DNA of 64,000 bases, taken from positions 593,541-657,540 of the forward strand of contig NZ_JBDZDR010000003.1 of the NCBI RefSeq assembly GCF_040049255.1, written 5' to 3'. Positions 15,030-25,040 of this stretch are shown one piece after another. Within the stretch, counting starts at the first letter, position 1. Every line of letters begins with the position of its first letter. The notes beneath the pieces were generated by a model, which saw only the letters and a program-made list of their open reading frames with translations, did not search any database and was not told the origin of the DNA. The position numbers and the translations under genes are program-made. Source of the DNA: Pseudaminobacter sp040049255 (GTDB lineage Bacteria; Pseudomonadota; Alphaproteobacteria; Rhizobiales; Rhizobiaceae).

Positions 15030-16850
15030 ATGAGCGAAGCCGGAAACGACCAGCAGACGAAGGCCGCCGGCGCCTACCGCGTGCTTGCGCGTAAATACCG
15101 CCCCACCGATTTCTCCGGCCTGATCGGCCAGGAGCCGATGGTCCGCACCCTGACCAACGCCTTCTCTTCCGGCCGCATCGCGCAGGCCTGGATGCTGACC
15201 GGCGTGCGCGGCGTGGGCAAGACCACCACCGCGCGTATCCTGGCGCGCGCGCTGAACTACAAGACGCCCGAGATCGACCAGCCTTCCGTCGACCTGACCA
15301 TTCCCGGAGAGCATTGCCAGCCGATCATGGAAGGCCGCCATCCCGACGTGATCGAGATGGACGCCGCCTCGCACACCGGCATCGACGATATCCGCGACAT
15401 CATCGAGCAGGTGCGCTACGCTCCGGTTTCGGCGCGCTACAAGGTCTACATCATCGACGAGGTGCACATGCTGTCCACGCAGGCCTTCAACGGCCTGCTG
15501 AAGACGCTGGAAGAGCCGCCGCCGCATGTAAAATTCATCTTCGCCACCACCGAAATCCGGAAAGTTCCGATCACGGTGCTGTCGCGCTGCCAGCGCTTCG
15601 ACCTGCGCCGCATCGATGCTTCGGTGGTCAAGGCCGACCTCAAGCGAATCGCGGGCCTCGAAGGAATCGAGGCGGAGGATGCCGCGCTTTCGATGATCGC
15701 CCGCGCGGCCGAAGGCTCCATGCGCGATGCGCAATCGATCTTCGACCAGGCGATCGCCCATGGCGCCGGCAACGTGACCGCCGAGGCGGTGCGGGCCATG
15801 CTTGGCCTGGCCGACCGGGCGCGTATCGTCGACCTGTTCGAGCACGTCATGAAGGGCGACGCCGCCGCCGCGCTGCAGGACCTGCGTGCGCAATACGATG
15901 TCGGCGCCGACCCGGTGGCGGTGCTGACCGACCTTGCCGAATTCAACCATCTGGTCACCCGCATGCGCTTCGTGCCCTCGGCCGCCGAGGATGCCTCGCT
16001 GAGCGAGGACGAGCGCGTGCGCGGGCTGGAATTTTCGCAGAAGCTGTCGGTGCGGGTGCTGTCGCGCGCCTGGCAGATGCTGCTCAAGGGCATTCCCGAG
16101 GTGCAGTCGTCCAACCGGCCGATCAGCGCGGCCGAGATGGTGCTGATCCGGCTCGCGCATGCCGCCGACCTGCCGACGCTGGACGAGGCGCTGAAGTCGC
16201 TTGGCGACGGCGCGCTCGCGCCCGGTGGCAGCGGGCCGCGCCCGTCGGGCTCTCCGCTGTCTTCCGGCGGCGGTTCGGGCAACGGCGCCAATGCCGTGTC
16301 GCAAACCGTGATGCAGCCGACCAATGGCGGCGGGCAGACCATGCGGCTGGTGTCGGGCGATGCGACGCCGGCCTCCGTTTCCTATGCTGCGCCGGCAGTT
16401 GAAGAGGCGCCGGCGGTGCCGATCAAGTCGCTGGCCGACATCGTCAACCTCGCCGACGCCCATCGCGACATGGCGCTGAAGGTGCTGGTCAAGCGCTGCG
16501 TGCGGCTGGTCAGGGTCGAGCCCGGTCGGCTGGACGTGAACCTGACCGACGAAGCGCCCCGGACGCTGCTGAACGACCTGACGGTGAAGCTGAAAGCCTG
16601 GACCGGGCGCCACTGGATGGTGGCGCTGTCGCGCGAGGAAGGCGGCCAGACGCTTTCCGAGGTGGAAAACGAGCGGCGCGAGAACGCGTTTCTCGACGCA
16701 AAGGCCGATCCGACAGTCGCGGCCATCCTGGCAAAATTCCCGGGCGCCAAGATCATCGACGTGCGCATCCCCGATGCGCCGGAAGTCGACGCGGCCGATG
16801 CCGACATGCCGGCCGAGCCGCCGGTCGAAGACGACGACGACGAGAACTGA
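15030..16850 (+). CDS. dnaX: DNA polymerase III tau/gamma subunit
   Basis: A 606-residue clamp-loader ATPase that also couples polymerase cores to the helicase. Domain I has Walker A GVRGVGKTTTA, Walker B DEVHML, and the SRC sensor LSRCQRF. Domains II-III follow to about residue 375, then a Gly/Ser/Pro-rich linker and a C-terminal tau domain rich in V, A and D. The usual four-Cys zinc module after Walker A is reduced to one Cys (GEHCQPIMEG). ATG 15030 was chosen because the earlier in-frame stretch runs through the SRP RNA. It is followed by ybaB 21 nt later. Confidence 0.95.
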   Translation: MSEAGNDQQTKAAGAYRVLARKYRPTDFSGLIGQEPMVRTLTNAFSSGRIAQAWMLTGVRGVGKTTTARILARALNYKTPEIDQPSVDLTIPGEHCQPIMEGRHPDVIEMDAASHTGIDDIRDIIEQVRYAPVSARYKVYIIDEVHMLSTQAFNGLLKTLEEPPPHVKFIFATTEIRKVPITVLSRCQRFDLRRIDASVVKADLKRIAGLEGIEAEDAALSMIARAAEGSMRDAQSIFDQAIAHGAGNVTAEAVRAMLGLADRARIVDLFEHVMKGDAAAALQDLRAQYDVGADPVAVLTDLAEFNHLVTRMRFVPSAAEDASLSEDERVRGLEFSQKLSVRVLSRAWQMLLKGIPEVQSSNRPISAAEMVLIRLAHAADLPTLDEALKSLGDGALAPGGSGPRPSGSPLSSGGGSGNGANAVSQTVMQPTNGGGQTMRLVSGDATPASVSYAAPAVEEAPAVPIKSLADIVNLADAHRDMALKVLVKRCVRLVRVEPGRLDVNLTDEAPRTLLNDLTVKLKAWTGRHWMVALSREEGGQTLSEVENERRENAFLDAKADPTVAAILAKFPGAKIIDVRIPDAPEVDAADADMPAEPPVEDDDDEN

Positions 16851-16871
16851 CCAGAACAAGGACTACCGATC

Positions 16872-17195
16872 ATGAAGGATCTCCTCGGCCTGATGGGCAA
16901 GGCGAAGGAAATGCAGGCCAAATTCCAGGCCATGCAGGAAGAGGTCGCCACGCTGGAAGCCACCGGCCAGGCCGGCGGCGGCCTGGTGCAGGTGACGATC
17001 TCGGGCAAGTTCGAGATGAAGGCGCTGAAGATCGACCCGTCGCTGCTGAAGGAAGACGAGGCCGAGATTCTCGAGGACCTGATCATCGCCGCCCACAACG
17101 ACGCCAAGGCGAAGGTCGAGACGGTGATGCAGGAGAAGACCAAGGCGCTGACCGCCGGCCTGCCGATTCCGCCCGGCATGAAGCTGCCGTTCTGA
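16872..17195 (+). CDS. YbaB/EbfC-family nucleoid-associated protein
   Basis: A 107-residue DNA-binding protein with the family layout: N-terminal helix rich in K, Q, A, M and E (LMGKAKEMQAKFQAMQEE), a central beta region with VTISGKFEMKALKIDPSLL, and a C-terminal helix ending GLPIPPGMKLPF. The dnaX-ybaB-recR order is one of the most conserved in bacteria. The ATG follows dnaX by 21 nt with AAGGA upstream. Confidence 0.95.
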   Translation: MKDLLGLMGKAKEMQAKFQAMQEEVATLEATGQAGGGLVQVTISGKFEMKALKIDPSLLKEDEAEILEDLIIAAHNDAKAKVETVMQEKTKALTAGLPIPPGMKLPF

Positions 17196-17322
17196 GGCGG
17201 TCCGCAACTTTCACGGGCCTGGCCGCCGACGCGGCTTGGCGCCTGTCTCAAACACCACCTCTGCTGACAAGACCGCGCGAATTTTCGTGCGGCTTTGCCT
17301 GCGCCTGCGCTAAATCATAAAC

Positions 17323-17928
17323 ATGTCCAAGCGAATCGCCGGCCCTGAAATCGAACGCCTGATCCAGCTCCTCGCCAAGGTGCCGGGGCTGGGGCCGCGC
17401 TCGGCGCGTCGCGCGGCGCTGCACCTGATCAAGAAGAAGGAGCAGCTGATGGCGCCGCTGGCGGCGGCCATGGGCGAGGCGGTGGAGAAGGTGCGCGTCT
17501 GCTCCACCTGCGGCAATGTCGACACCGTCGACCCCTGCACGGTCTGCACCGACCCGCGCCGCGATCCTTCGACCGTGATCGTGGTCGAGGAAGTGGCGGA
17601 CCTCTGGGCGCTGGAGCGCGCCGCCGCCATGAATGCGCTCTACCATGTGCTTGGCGGCACGCTGTCGCCGCTCGACGGCATCGGGCCCGACCAGCTCAAC
17701 ATCAGGCAGCTGGTGCAGCGCGTCTCCGAAGGCGCGATCAAGGAAGTCATCATCGCCGTCAACGCTACCGTCGAGGGACAGACCACCGCACATTACCTGA
17801 CCGACCAGCTCGCCTCCTTCGACGTGAAGGTGACACGGCTTGCGCATGGCGTGCCGGTGGGCGGCGAGCTCGACTATCTCGACGAGGGAACGCTTGCCGC
17901 GGCACTGAAATCGCGGACCGCTTTCTGA
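17323..17928 (+). CDS. recR: Recombination mediator RecR
   Basis: A 201-residue RecFOR-pathway protein that loads RecA at gaps. It shows the N-terminal helix-hairpin-helix (LAKVPGLGPRSARRAALHL), the C4 zinc finger (CSTCGN with DPCTVC), a Toprim core (VIVVEEVADLWALE) and the C-terminal Walker-like AHGVPVGGELDYLDEGTL. Length is normal for the family (about 200). It sits 127 nt after ybaB. Confidence 0.96.
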   Translation: MSKRIAGPEIERLIQLLAKVPGLGPRSARRAALHLIKKKEQLMAPLAAAMGEAVEKVRVCSTCGNVDTVDPCTVCTDPRRDPSTVIVVEEVADLWALERAAAMNALYHVLGGTLSPLDGIGPDQLNIRQLVQRVSEGAIKEVIIAVNATVEGQTTAHYLTDQLASFDVKVTRLAHGVPVGGELDYLDEGTLAAALKSRTAF

Positions 17929-17953
17929 CGCATTTTACCGGCAAGGGGGGACG

Positions 17954-19237
17954 ATGAAGTCAAAAGCCGCGGTTCTTTCCTCTGCCACTTCCGGCCTGAT
18001 GCGTATGCTGCTCGGCCTGCCGCTGGTCCTGTGCCTTGCTCTCGCGGCCATGCTCGCAGTGCGCCCGGCTGCCGCCGCGCAGATCGACGACCAGTTCCGC
18101 GCCTGGCTACAGAACGACCTCTGGCCGGAAGCGAAGAAGCGCGGCATCTCGCAAAAGACCTTCGATGCCGCCTTTGCCGGGGTAAAACCCAATCTGAAGC
18201 TGCCGGACCTCGTGCTGCCCGGCACCAAGCCGACGACCCCGCAAAAACAGCATCAGGCCGAATTCGGTGCGCCGGGCAATTATTTCGGGCCGCTGGGCAA
18301 CGTCACCGCCGGTGCGCGCACGCGCGCCGCACAGAATGCCGCCACTCTCGCGGCAATCGAAAAGCGATTCGGCGTGCCAAGCGAGGTGGTGCTGGCGATC
18401 TGGGGCCGCGAATCGGGATTCGGAACGGCGAAGATCCCGCACAACGCCTTCGAAGTGCTTGGCACCAAAGCCTTCATGGCCACCCGCAAGGAGATGTTCC
18501 GCAACGAGGTGCTGGCCGCCCTGGAGATCGTTCAGCGTGGTCTGGCGGATGTGAAGTCGATGAAGTCGTCCTGGGCCGGCGCGCTCGGCCAGCCGCAGTT
18601 CATGCCCTCCAAATATCTCCAGCATGCGGTCGACTTCGACGGCCACGGCCACTCCGACATCTGGAACTCGACGCCCGACACACTGGCTTCCATCGCCAAC
18701 TATCTCGTCCATTACGGGTGGGCGAAGGGCCGCGACTGGGGATTCGAGGTGACCGTGCCGGCAGGCGTGTCCTGCGCGCTCGAAGGGCCGGACCGCGGCA
18801 AGAAAATTGCCGAATGGGCGGCGATGGGCGTGAAGCGCGTGGGCGGCAAGCCGTTTCCGGCGAGCGAGATGGGGCAGCAAGGCTTCCTGCTGATGCCGGC
18901 CGGGCGCAACGGGCCGGCCTTCATCGTCACGCCGAATTTCTACGTGCTCAAGGAGTACAACCAGAGCGACCTCTACGCCCTGTTCATCGGCCACGGCGCC
19001 GACCGCATCGCCCGCGGCGACAAGCCCTTCGCCGGCCGGTGGGGAGCGGTGGACCAGTTGTTCCGTTCCGATATTGCCGACATGCAGCGCGGGCTCGAAC
19101 AAGCCGGTTACGACGTCGGCGGCGCCGACGGCCTGCCGGGCTTCAAGACACGCCGCTCGATCGGCGACTGGCAGGCGAAAAACGGCCGCGCCGCCACCTG
19201 CTTCCCTGACAAGGGGCTGGTCGAGGCGATGCGGTAG
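17954..19237 (+). CDS. Lytic murein transglycosylase (MltB/SLT_2 type) with peptidoglycan-binding domain
   Basis: A 427-residue periplasmic enzyme that cleaves peptidoglycan with formation of 1,6-anhydro-muramyl ends. A long signal segment (hydrophobic core about 17-40, ending RPAAAAQ) is followed by the MltB-type catalytic domain with the catalytic Glu in IWGRESGFGT and the substrate loop LGQPQFMPSKYLQ. The last 70 residues (MQRGLEQAGYDVGGADG) are a PG_binding_1 domain. The N-terminus has no clear lipobox, so it is probably soluble in the periplasm. It starts 25 nt after recR. Confidence 0.92.
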   Translation: MKSKAAVLSSATSGLMRMLLGLPLVLCLALAAMLAVRPAAAAQIDDQFRAWLQNDLWPEAKKRGISQKTFDAAFAGVKPNLKLPDLVLPGTKPTTPQKQHQAEFGAPGNYFGPLGNVTAGARTRAAQNAATLAAIEKRFGVPSEVVLAIWGRESGFGTAKIPHNAFEVLGTKAFMATRKEMFRNEVLAALEIVQRGLADVKSMKSSWAGALGQPQFMPSKYLQHAVDFDGHGHSDIWNSTPDTLASIANYLVHYGWAKGRDWGFEVTVPAGVSCALEGPDRGKKIAEWAAMGVKRVGGKPFPASEMGQQGFLLMPAGRNGPAFIVTPNFYVLKEYNQSDLYALFIGHGADRIARGDKPFAGRWGAVDQLFRSDIADMQRGLEQAGYDVGGADGLPGFKTRRSIGDWQAKNGRAATCFPDKGLVEAMR

Positions 19238-19267
19238 GGGCGGGATTTCGCCCTGCCACGTTGCCCC

Positions 19268-20269
<1,002 letters not shown>

Positions 20270-20336
20270 TTCAGTTTCCCCGGGACAGCACGATGCCCGG
20301 ATATAGGAACTGGAGGCCGGCTTGGCAAAGGCAGGC

Positions 20337-21482
20337 TCAGGCCGACTTCGGCGCCGCCTCTTCTTCCTCGCCGTTTTCGGCGGTCTGCTCGGCGGCGAGG
20401 AAATTGCCCACGTGGCGCAAGCTGTCGAAGTGGTCGCAGAAGACCTTGATGACCACGAGAAGCGGAACCGCAATCAGCGCGCCGACGAACCCCCACAGCC
20501 ACGACCAGAAAGCGACGGCGACGAAGATCGAGACCGCATTGATTTCTAGTCGCCGCCCGACGATGAGCGGGGTGACGAACTGGCCCTCGACAACGTCGCA
20601 GACGATCACCACCAGGGGCGCGAGCAAGGCGTAGTACAGGCTGTCGAACGATACGATGGCAATCACCGCCACCAGCAGGATGTTCATCGCCGCGCCAATA
20701 TAGGGCAGGAAGTTGAGCAACGCTGCCGTCGCGCCCCAGACGAAGGGGGTGGGCATGCCGACGGCCCACAGGCCGAAACCGATGACGACGCCCAGCGCGA
20801 TATTGATGATCGTGATCGTCAGCAGGTAGTGCGAGATTTCCCGCTCGATGTCGTAGACAATGCGCAGCGCGCGCTTCTTTTCGCTGAGCCGGGCAAAGGA
20901 CTGCACGATCTTCTGGTAGAACAGCGTGCCCGAGGCGAGCAGGAACAGCGACAGCACGAAGGTGATTGCCGGCGCCGCGCTCGCCGAGAGGATGTTGCTT
21001 GCGGCCTGGGAAATGATGCCGGGCTGGGCGATCACCACCCGCTGCACACCCGGTTCCTGCGGGGTTTCCGCAGCCCGCTCGACCTGATGGGAGATGTTCA
21101 TCATCTTTTCGAAGGGCTGGCGCAGCTTGGCCAGCCGCTCGTGAAGCTGGACGCCGATCGCCGGGGCGTCGTCGATGAGCTTGGTGACGGGGCCGCTGAG
21201 CAGGTAGCCGCCGATGCCAATGATGCCGACGGTGATGAGGACCAGGATGGTCGCCGAAACCGGCTCGGGGATTCCGCGCTTTCGCAAAAAACGGACTATG
21301 GGGGTCAGGATCAGCGCCAGAAGGCAGGCAAGGATGACCGGCATGAAGAAATCGCGCCCGAAGTAGAGCGCCGAGGTTGCCATCATTGCGAAGATGCCGA
21401 TCAGCAGCGAGCGTATGTGCCTGACGTCGGATGCGGTTCGTTCGGATTCCGTCGGGCCGGCCTCGGACAATTCGTGCTTCAT
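20337..21482 (-). CDS. AI-2E/PerM-family membrane transporter
   Basis: A 381-residue inner-membrane protein of the AI-2E transporter fold. Two pairs of hydrophobic helices flank a soluble middle region (about 100-180), and the C-terminal half carries the conserved FLPYIGA and LVGRRLEINAVSI-type signature near the PLIVG loop. Family members export autoinducer-2 or Na+/H+, or are permeases of unknown cargo, so no substrate is claimed. The ATG at 21482 has GGGGGA about eight bases upstream; a GTG five codons earlier is possible. Confidence 0.88.
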   Translation of the reverse strand: MKHELSEAGPTESERTASDVRHIRSLLIGIFAMMATSALYFGRDFFMPVILACLLALILTPIVRFLRKRGIPEPVSATILVLITVGIIGIGGYLLSGPVTKLIDDAPAIGVQLHERLAKLRQPFEKMMNISHQVERAAETPQEPGVQRVVIAQPGIISQAASNILSASAAPAITFVLSLFLLASGTLFYQKIVQSFARLSEKKRALRIVYDIEREISHYLLTITIINIALGVVIGFGLWAVGMPTPFVWGATAALLNFLPYIGAAMNILLVAVIAIVSFDSLYYALLAPLVVIVCDVVEGQFVTPLIVGRRLEINAVSIFVAVAFWSWLWGFVGALIAVPLLVVIKVFCDHFDSLRHVGNFLAAEQTAENGEEEEAAPKSA

Positions 21483-21578
21483 TTCCGAATCCCCCACGGA
21501 CCGCGGGCCGCCGCGGCAGGCGGCGGGCGAAAAGTCCCTGTGGGCTGCACAATGCGCCTGGCGGGACTTGGTTCCCGG

Positions 21579-22634
21579 TCAGCCGGCCGCCCGCGTATGC
21601 TGGCCGGCGGCGACCTCGCGGCGCACCAGCGGCGCAACCCTGGTGCCGAACAGTTCTATGGCCTTCATGACCTTGGCATGGGGCAGCGTGCCGATTGCCA
21701 TCTGCAGCAGGAAGCGGTCGTTCCTGAACAGCTTGTGGGTGGCGATCATCTTTTCGGCCACCTGCTCGGGATCGCCCACGAACAGCGCGCCGCGGGGCCC
21801 TCGTGCCTGATCGAAGTGGGCCCGACTGGTGGGGCCCCAGCCGCGCTCGCGGCCAATGCGGTTCATGACCTCGGCCTGCGGGCCGTAGAAGTCGTCGGCC
21901 GCCTGTTCGGCGCTTTCGCCGACGAAGCCGTGGACATTGAGGCTGGTGGCGAGCCCGGCGGGATCGTGGCCGGCGCGGGCGGCTGCCTGCCGGTAAAGGT
22001 CGAACAGCGGCGCGAAGCGGGCCGGTTCGCCGCCGATGATGGCGAGCGCCAGCGGCAGGCCGAGCGCGCCGGCGCGGGCGACCGAGGTCGGCGTGCCGCC
22101 CACCGCGATCCAGATCGGCAGCTGTTGCTGATAGGGGCGCGGATAGACGCCGCGGTCGTGGATCGAGGGGCGCAACTCGCCCGACCAGGTGACGCGCTCG
22201 CTCTCGCGCAGCTTCAGGAGCAGTTCGAGCTTTTCGGCGAAAAGCTCGTCATAATCTTCGAGCCGGTAGCCGAACAGCGGGAAGGATTCGATGAAGGAGC
22301 CACGCCCCGCCATGATTTCCGCGCGCCCACCGGAGATGAGGTCGAGCGTGGCGAATTGCTGGAAGACGCGCACCGGATCGTCGGAGGAGAGCACCGTGAC
22401 TGCGCTGGTGAGCCTTATGCGGCTGGTGCGCTCGGCCGCGGCCGCCAGGGCAACGGCGGGGGCAGAGGCCGCGTAGTCGGGCCGGTGGTGTTCGCCAAGC
22501 CCGAACACGTCCAGCCCGACCTGGTCGGCAAGCTCGATCTCCTCCATCAGGTCGCGCAGGCGCTGATAGGGCGTGACGGCGCCGGGGCCCGGCACCGGGC
22601 TGACATCCGCGAAAGTGTAGAGGCCGATTTGCAT
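21579..22634 (-). CDS. LLM-class flavin-dependent oxidoreductase
   Basis: A 351-residue luciferase-like monooxygenase. It shows DVFGLGEHHRPDYAASAP near residue 40, a VLSSDDPVRVFQQFATLD segment, and GRAEIMAGRGSF for flavin phosphate contact. The middle contains the family's PIWIAVGG strand. Substrate unknown; relatives oxidise alkanes, sulfonates or nitrilotriacetate-like compounds. The ATG at 22634 is chosen because an upstream in-frame extension of 75 codons has no recognisable content. It is the first of a three-gene minus-strand run with the PerM-type gene. Confidence 0.9.
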   Translation of the reverse strand: MQIGLYTFADVSPVPGPGAVTPYQRLRDLMEEIELADQVGLDVFGLGEHHRPDYAASAPAVALAAAAERTSRIRLTSAVTVLSSDDPVRVFQQFATLDLISGGRAEIMAGRGSFIESFPLFGYRLEDYDELFAEKLELLLKLRESERVTWSGELRPSIHDRGVYPRPYQQQLPIWIAVGGTPTSVARAGALGLPLALAIIGGEPARFAPLFDLYRQAAARAGHDPAGLATSLNVHGFVGESAEQAADDFYGPQAEVMNRIGRERGWGPTSRAHFDQARGPRGALFVGDPEQVAEKMIATHKLFRNDRFLLQMAIGTLPHAKVMKAIELFGTRVAPLVRREVAAGQHTRAAG

Positions 22635-22852
22635 GGCTTTTCCCGAAGCGTTTATCAGTAGAGGTAGATATGCGCGGGTCCCGGCACCAGATGCCCGGGA
22701 GAGAACCGTGGCGGCCGAATTTGCCGCGACAAAGCGTTCCGCGAGGGCAACAACTGCGCGCTGCATGGCCGAAATGCAGAATTGGCGCTTGAACTCTCGG
22801 CTCTGCTGCGTATGTAAACGGCTCGTAATGATAAGAGACGTAAAGGCGAAAA

Positions 22853-23278
22853 TTGGCAATCTATAGGGAAAAGGACTTCAACGAGCGGCGCAACGCCGCA
22901 AACGAAGCAAAGAAGGCTCTCCTCGAAAGGTTCAAGGCAAGACCGGCGGACGATGATCCGGAAGTGCTGGCCCGCAGGGCCGAGCGCCAGGCCATCCTTG
23001 AAGCCCGCGCGATACGCGAGGCGGAGAAGGCCCGCATCAGGCAGGAAAAGCTTGCCCGCGAAGCCGCCGAGAAGGCTGCACGCGAGGCCGCCGCAGCCGA
23101 GGCGCGCAGGATAGCCGAAGAGGCTGCTGCTGCCGAGGCCAAGGCAAAGGAAGCCGAGGAGAACGAGCGCATCGCTCGAGTGCTCTCGGACGAAGCTGAG
23201 CGCAAGGCAAAGCGCGACGCGCGCTATGCGGCCCGCAAGGCCCGCAGTGGGCGCATGCCGCCGCCCCCGCGGCCGTAA
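22853..23278 (+). CDS. DUF6481-type charged helical protein
   Basis: A 141-residue protein of unknown function. After an N-terminal FNERRNAANEAKKALLERFK region, which I recognise from small rhizobial DUF6481 proteins, residues about 35-125 are nearly all Ala, Glu, Lys and Arg with no helix breaker. That predicts one long charged alpha-helix, and a Pro-rich end (RMPPPPRP) follows. The start is TTG at 22853 with AAAGG about eight bases upstream. It is divergent from the LLM gene and ends in a hairpin shared with the 44-aa gene. It may bind nucleic acid, but that is speculation. Confidence 0.75.
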   Translation: MAIYREKDFNERRNAANEAKKALLERFKARPADDDPEVLARRAERQAILEARAIREAEKARIRQEKLAREAAEKAAREAAAAEARRIAEEAAAAEAKAKEAEENERIARVLSDEAERKAKRDARYAARKARSGRMPPPPRP

Positions 23279-23318
23279 CGCGCAAGGCCGGCTGCCGGCC
23301 AGCATTTCCGTCCCGACC

Positions 23319-23353
23319 AGGAACCCTAAGGCGCCACGCCGCGGGGTTCCTTG
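23319..23353 (+). terminator. Terminator-like hairpin between convergent genes
   Basis: Arms AGGAACCC (23319-23326) and GGGTTCCT (23344-23351) enclose a 17-nt loop that can itself pair. It is followed only by TTG, so it is a weak U-tract. It lies 40 nt after the DUF6481 stop and 8 nt beyond the end of the opposing 44-aa gene. Confidence 0.5.
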
Positions 23354-23360
23354 TCGTGCG

Positions 23361-23495
23361 CTATTTCTTGTCCTTCAGTTTGAGCGCATGGACCGGCTGG
23401 ACCGACTGTGGCGCTGCCGGCGCAACGCCCCGCCTCTTGGCGTCCTTCTTGGGTTTCCGGGGTTCCTTGTTGCTGCGCAATTGACCCTTGGCCAT
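23361..23495 (-). CDS. 44-residue Lys/Arg-rich hypothetical protein
   Basis: A small basic protein beginning MAKGQLRSNKEPRKPKKDAK and ending LKLKDKK. The ATG at 23495 has an excellent ribosome site, GGAGGAG, six bases upstream, which argues that it is translated. Proteins with the MAKGQxRSNKE start occur widely in rhizobia as conserved hypotheticals. No function is known. A longer in-frame reading to 23558 exists but places the ribosome site inside the gene. Confidence 0.7.
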   Translation of the reverse strand: MAKGQLRSNKEPRKPKKDAKRRGVAPAAPQSVQPVHALKLKDKK

Positions 23496-23694
23496 GGCCT
23501 GCTCCTCCGAATAGCACAGTGAAGCAACGGATTGCCTTGAGGGCAAGGATAATTGCAACGGCGCGACGCGCCCGTGCGCCGGCTCCCTTCTTGGCGCAGA
23601 GACGCGGCGCTCGTGGGAGGACCAGCGGCGCAGGATTGCGCCGGATGGCGCGCCGAAGGTCAGGTGGGACGCCCGCCACAGGGACGAAGTGGCT

Positions 23695-24939
23695 CTATCC
23701 CTCTTCGCCGTCCATCACCATCAGCCGCAACTGCCCGGTCCGGGAATCGGCCATGCGCGGTGCGGCAGCCTCCTTGCGCGTGGGCGGGCTGGCCTGCTCG
23801 CCGCCGGCGGCGGTGTCGTCGCCGAGTTCCAGAGTTTCGATTTTCGCGCCGCGCCGGGTGATCTTGCCGGTGGAGATGAGGATATCGTCGATATCCTTGG
23901 CGGCCTGGCCGAAATGGCCCTGCAGCTTGCGCACCCGCTCGTCCAGCCGCGAGACGTCCTCCATCAGCCGGATCACCTCGCCCTGGATCAGGTGTGCCTG
24001 CTCGCGCATGCGCGCATCCTTCAGGATCGCCTGGATGACCTGGATGGATAGCATGAGCAGCGAGGGCGAAACGATGACAACGCGCGCCTTATGCGCTCGG
24101 TGCACCAGCGCCTCGAAATTCTCGTGGATCTCGCTGAATACGGATTCGGAGGGCACGAACATGAAGGCCGTGTCCTGCGTCTCGCCAGCGATCAGGTATT
24201 TTTCGGATATGTCGCGGATATGGACCTCGACATCGCGGCGGAAGGCCTGGGCGGCGAGCTTTTGCGCGTCAGGGCCTTCGGCGGCGCGGATGGCGTTCCA
24301 CGCCTCCAGCGGGAACTTGGCGTCGATGACCAGCGCCGGGGCGCCATTGGGCATCTTGACCACACAATCGGGCCGGCTGCCATTGGAAAGCGTGGCCTGG
24401 AACTGGTAGCCGCCGTGGGGCAGCCCGTCGGCGACGATCGCCTCCATGCGCGACTGGCCGAAGGCGCCGCGTGTCTGCTTGTTGGACAAGATCGCCTGAA
24501 GCTGCACCACCTGGCCGGCGAGCGACTGGATGTTGTTCTGCGCCGTGTCGATGACGGCGAGCCGCTCCTGCAGTTTGGCCAGACTTTCGTGAGTGGATTT
24601 CGTCTGCTCGGTCATGGTCTGGCCGAGGCGGCCGGTCATTGCGTCCAGCCGCTGGCTGAGCGACTGGGTGAGCTCGGCCTGCCGTGCGCCGAACAGTTCG
24701 GCCATGGCGCCCATGCGGCCCTGCATCTCGGCCTGCGCCCGCAGGATGGCGCCCATGCGCGCCTCGGCCTCGGCGGCTGCGAGCGCCCGCGAACGTGAAG
24801 AGCGCCACAGCGCGAGCGCCAACATGGAAAGCAGCGCGGCCATGAAGACGCCGACAAGACCCAAGGCCTGGCCAAGCGTGAATGCGCTGGCGCCAAGCCG
24901 AAGGGCCGGCTGCGAAAGAAGGGCGGGCAGATCGCTCAT
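23695..24939 (-). CDS. rmuC: DNA recombination protein RmuC
   Basis: A 414-residue RmuC family protein, proposed to limit inversions at inverted repeats. It has an N-terminal membrane helix (about 26-46), a long coiled-coil of Ala/Glu/Gln/Leu (50-165), and the conserved nuclease-like core with PDCVVKMPNG, LVIDAKFPLEAW, the AFMFVPSESVFSEI segment and IVSPSLLM. The C-terminal 30 residues are polar and non-conserved. It is divergent from def with a 101-nt gap. Confidence 0.93.
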   Translation of the reverse strand: MSDLPALLSQPALRLGASAFTLGQALGLVGVFMAALLSMLALALWRSSRSRALAAAEAEARMGAILRAQAEMQGRMGAMAELFGARQAELTQSLSQRLDAMTGRLGQTMTEQTKSTHESLAKLQERLAVIDTAQNNIQSLAGQVVQLQAILSNKQTRGAFGQSRMEAIVADGLPHGGYQFQATLSNGSRPDCVVKMPNGAPALVIDAKFPLEAWNAIRAAEGPDAQKLAAQAFRRDVEVHIRDISEKYLIAGETQDTAFMFVPSESVFSEIHENFEALVHRAHKARVVIVSPSLLMLSIQVIQAILKDARMREQAHLIQGEVIRLMEDVSRLDERVRKLQGHFGQAAKDIDDILISTGKITRRGAKIETLELGDDTAAGGEQASPPTRKEAAAPRMADSRTGQLRLMVMDGEEG

Positions 24940-25040
24940 CGCCGCAAGATACGCGATTCGGCGCCTGAGGAAAGATCAAAACAAGAACATTTGCAGGGTC
25001 GGCAGTTGACGCTTTTTGTGCGAGGTCTTAGGTGAAGCGC

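Noticed and set aside
25017..25040. A promoter for def ending next to its start (TTGACG near 25003)
   Set aside because: The matching -10 would fall at about 25026-25031, leaving almost no leader and clashing with the ribosome site; not convincing.
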